Shown: positions 40,247-42,077 of the stretch, piece by piece
How the letters are laid out: every line of letters begins with the position of its first letter
How positions within the stretch are numbered: the stretch's first letter is position 1
From: Paracoccaceae bacterium
GTDB taxonomy: Bacteria; Pseudomonadota; Alphaproteobacteria; Rhodobacterales; Rhodobacteraceae
DNA: 42,077 bases
Assembly: GCA_022763485.1 (NCBI GenBank)
Contig: JALEGX010000090.1
Coordinates: 1-42,077 of the forward strand
Direction: 5' to 3'
The notes under the pieces: model-generated
Databases searched by the model: none
Seen by the model: the letters and a program-made list of their open reading frames with translations, nothing else
What the model was told of the DNA's origin: nothing
Program-made: the position numbers and the translations under genes

Positions 40247-41140
40247 TCACACCCACTTGGCCAGAGGCGGCAGGCTCATCAACACGGCATTTGCGTCATG
40301 GCCGGTTTCCAGCCCGAACTTGGTGCCGCGGTCGTAAACCAGATTGTATTCCGCATAGAGCCCCCGGTGAACCAGCTGCGCATCCTTGTCGGCCTCGTCA
40401 AAGCTCTGGATCCGGCGCTTTTCGACCAGCGGGACAAACGCCGGCAGGAAGGCCCGCCCGATATCCTGGGTCAGCTGGAAATCCGCCTGCCAGTGATCCG
40501 TGCAATAATCATCCATGAAGATGCCGCCCACACCCCGAGCCCGATGCCGATGCGGGATATAGAAGTACTCGTCGGCCCATTCCTTGAGCCGCGGATAGTG
40601 CCCCGGCCCATGCGGATCCAGATGCGCTTTCTGCGTCGCATGGAAATGCGCGGTGTCTTCGTCATATTCGATACAGGGGTTCAGATCCGAACCGCCCCCG
40701 AACCACCATGCGTGCGGCGTCCAGAACATGCGGGTGTTCATATGCACCGCAGGAACATGCGGATTGCGCATATGCGCCACCAGAGAGATGCCAGAGGCCC
40801 AGAACCGCGGATCATCCTTCATGCCCGGAATGCCCTTGCGCGCCGCCATCGCGGCCTGCGCCCGCTCACCCAGTGTTCCGTAAACGGTGGAGATGTTGAC
40901 CCCAACCTTTTCGAACACGCGCCCGCCGCGCATCACGCTCATCAGGCCACCACCCGCATCGCTGCCATCCTCGGAGGACCGCTTGGTTTCAGTCACGTCG
41001 AAACGTCCTGCGGGCAGGTCGCTGAACGGGCCGGTGTCGTGGCTGTCTTCCAGCGCCTCGAAACGGGACACAATTTCGTCCCGCAGGGTGCGGAACCACT
41101 CGGAAGCGGTGGTCTTTTCCGTGGTCAGCGGAGCGGTCAT
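40247..41140 (-). CDS. hemF: Oxygen-dependent coproporphyrinogen III oxidase
   Basis: A 297-residue enzyme making protoporphyrinogen IX with O2. Conserved blocks: GGGLMSVMRGGRVFEKVGVN, HMRNPHVPAVHMNTRMF, WWFGGGSDLNPCIEYDEDT, FYIPHRHRARGVGGIFMDD and YNLVYDRGTKFGLETG. I start at the ATG at 41138-41140, seven bases after AAGGA; an in-frame TTG 18 bases upstream is less likely. It lies 24 bp after the SDR gene on the same strand and may be co-transcribed with it. Confidence 0.96.
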   Translation of the reverse strand: MTAPLTTEKTTASEWFRTLRDEIVSRFEALEDSHDTGPFSDLPAGRFDVTETKRSSEDGSDAGGGLMSVMRGGRVFEKVGVNISTVYGTLGERAQAAMAARKGIPGMKDDPRFWASGISLVAHMRNPHVPAVHMNTRMFWTPHAWWFGGGSDLNPCIEYDEDTAHFHATQKAHLDPHGPGHYPRLKEWADEYFYIPHRHRARGVGGIFMDDYCTDHWQADFQLTQDIGRAFLPAFVPLVEKRRIQSFDEADKDAQLVHRGLYAEYNLVYDRGTKFGLETGHDANAVLMSLPPLAKWV

Positions 41141-41164
41141 GGCAAATCCTTGCTGCAAATGAAG

Positions 41165-41968
41165 TTAGTGCACCGGCGCGGCAACCGGATCCCAGAGCGT
41201 GCGCCCGCCATCGAAAGTCATGATCTGGCCTGTCATGAAACCCGACGCCTCAGACGCCATGAACTGCACCGCTTCGGCCAGCTCGGTCGGCGCCGCGATA
41301 CGTCCCAGGGGCGTGTGCTTTTCGATATCCTGCTTGAAGGTCCGGTTGTCCTTGAGCGTGTCGCGCATGGACGCGCTCATTACCGAGCCAAAGGCCAGCG
41401 CGTTGACCCGGATGCGGTGTTCGGCCAGCGACACGGCCAGCGAGCGGGTCATCTGGTCCAGCGCCGATGAGGTGATGGAATACGCCAGCAACTCGGGGTG
41501 TGTGCGCGTGGACGCAATTGAGGACAAGGTGATGATCGTCCCCGCCGGGGCGTCATTTTCTGCATCTTCCCCCTGTTTTATCATCCGCCGTGCCACCAGC
41601 TGCGACAGGCGCAGGGTCGGCAAAAGGGTCTGCTTCATCAGCGTTTCCGTCGAATCGTCATTCGGATCCAGCGGATCCGACGGCACGACCTGACGCGCGC
41701 CATTCACCAGGATGTCGATCTTGTCGAAGACATCCAGCGTCGCCGACAGCAGGTTCGCAATATTCAGACGTTCGCGCAGATCCCCGGCGAAATAGCTGAC
41801 GTTGTCCTGCTCCAGCAGCTTGTCCAGCTCTGCAACCAGGGCTTTTTCGTCCGCATCGGCAAACATCACGTTTGCCCCGGCTTCTGCAAACTTCTTGCCG
41901 ATGGCCAGGCCGATCCCGCTGGAGGCGCCAGTGACGATTGCCGTCTTGCCCGTTATCGAAAAAGACAT
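41165..41968 (-). CDS. SDR-fold protein lacking the usual catalytic lysine
   Basis: A 267-residue short-chain dehydrogenase/reductase fold. The cofactor motif TGASSGIG (about 13-20) is intact and the acidic pair FADAD (about 36-40) suggests NAD(H). The NNAG motif reads VNGAR. The active-site Tyr163 is present (AYSITSSALDQM), but the YxxxK lysine is Ser167, and the C-terminal segment GFMTGQIMTFDGG is normal. Ordinary dehydrogenase activity is therefore doubtful. The start at 41966-41968 has GGAG nine bases upstream; a GTG start 30 bases earlier is possible. It precedes hemF by 24 bp. Confidence 0.85.
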   Translation of the reverse strand: MSFSITGKTAIVTGASSGIGLAIGKKFAEAGANVMFADADEKALVAELDKLLEQDNVSYFAGDLRERLNIANLLSATLDVFDKIDILVNGARQVVPSDPLDPNDDSTETLMKQTLLPTLRLSQLVARRMIKQGEDAENDAPAGTIITLSSIASTRTHPELLAYSITSSALDQMTRSLAVSLAEHRIRVNALAFGSVMSASMRDTLKDNRTFKQDIEKHTPLGRIAAPTELAEAVQFMASEASGFMTGQIMTFDGGRTLWDPVAAPVH

Positions 41969-42077
41969 TCCCCAGTCTCCGTTCTTGGCTGCGCGCACAA
42001 GCTACTGCCTGTCTGCGCTCGTGCAAACTCAATTTCGCGCAAGCGCCTCAACGTTTGGCTACTTTCGGCTTGCGGGC

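Noticed and set aside
1-42077. Mobile elements, phage genes, rRNA or tRNA genes
   Set aside because: No transposase, integrase or terminal repeat pairs, and no tRNA- or rRNA-like segment was recognised by reading. A dedicated search (tRNAscan, ISfinder) was not possible.

Overview
The window looks like chromosome of a Roseobacter-group alphaproteobacterium (Rhodobacteraceae). The evidence is a high-GC genome with tightly packed, often translationally coupled operons, a complete Roseobacter-style trimethylamine (TMA) degradation set, and a hemE / hemC / hemF neighbourhood typical of the family. The genus cannot be fixed from sequence reading alone. I see no rRNA, tRNA, CRISPR array, insertion sequence, integrase or phage gene.

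Region 1 (1-10650) is a serine-cycle locus for assimilating one-carbon units. On the minus strand lie sgaA, mtkA, mtkB, a D-glycerate dehydrogenase (hprA), ppc and the start of glyA, apparently one operon. Divergent from it are a LuxR-type response regulator with a degenerate receiver, mclA (malyl-CoA lyase, closest by eye to the Methylobacterium type) and glycerate 2-kinase. The divergent promoter region carries a cluster of GGGTA/TACCC inverted repeats.

Region 2 (10717-25439) plus tmm (34408-35757) is the methylated-amine pathway. Tmm oxidises TMA to TMAO. Tdm demethylates TMAO to dimethylamine (DMA) and formaldehyde. DmmDABC demethylates DMA to monomethylamine. GmaS and MgsABC convert monomethylamine to N-methylglutamate. 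An ammonium transporter with a small membrane protein, a group II truncated haemoglobin beside Tdm and an EamA permease complete the block. The N-methylglutamate dehydrogenase genes (mgd) and the folate-linked C1 oxidation genes are not in the window.

Region 3 (25564-36852) is transport and regulation. It holds a XRE-cupin regulator, a branched-chain-type ABC transporter (SBP, livHMGF-like, plus an unrecognised 185-residue protein), a GntR/FCD regulator, a second SBP paralogue without a signal peptide, tmm, and a GlxA-type AraC regulator. TTGGT/ACCAA half-sites recur upstream of dmmD, the periplasmic SBP gene, gntR and tmm, which suggests one regulon.

Region 4 (36872-42077) is ordinary chromosome: hemE, hemC, a membrane fatty acid desaturase, hemF and an SDR-fold protein lacking the usual catalytic lysine. 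A striking run of four perfect 10-11 bp hairpins sits between hemC and the desaturase gene.

Taken together, methyl groups released by Tdm and Dmm (as formaldehyde or methylene-THF) could enter the serine cycle encoded next door. That would allow true carbon assimilation from TMA rather than the energy-only use described for several Roseobacters. All functional statements rest on reading translated sequence against remembered family features; no database search was run.
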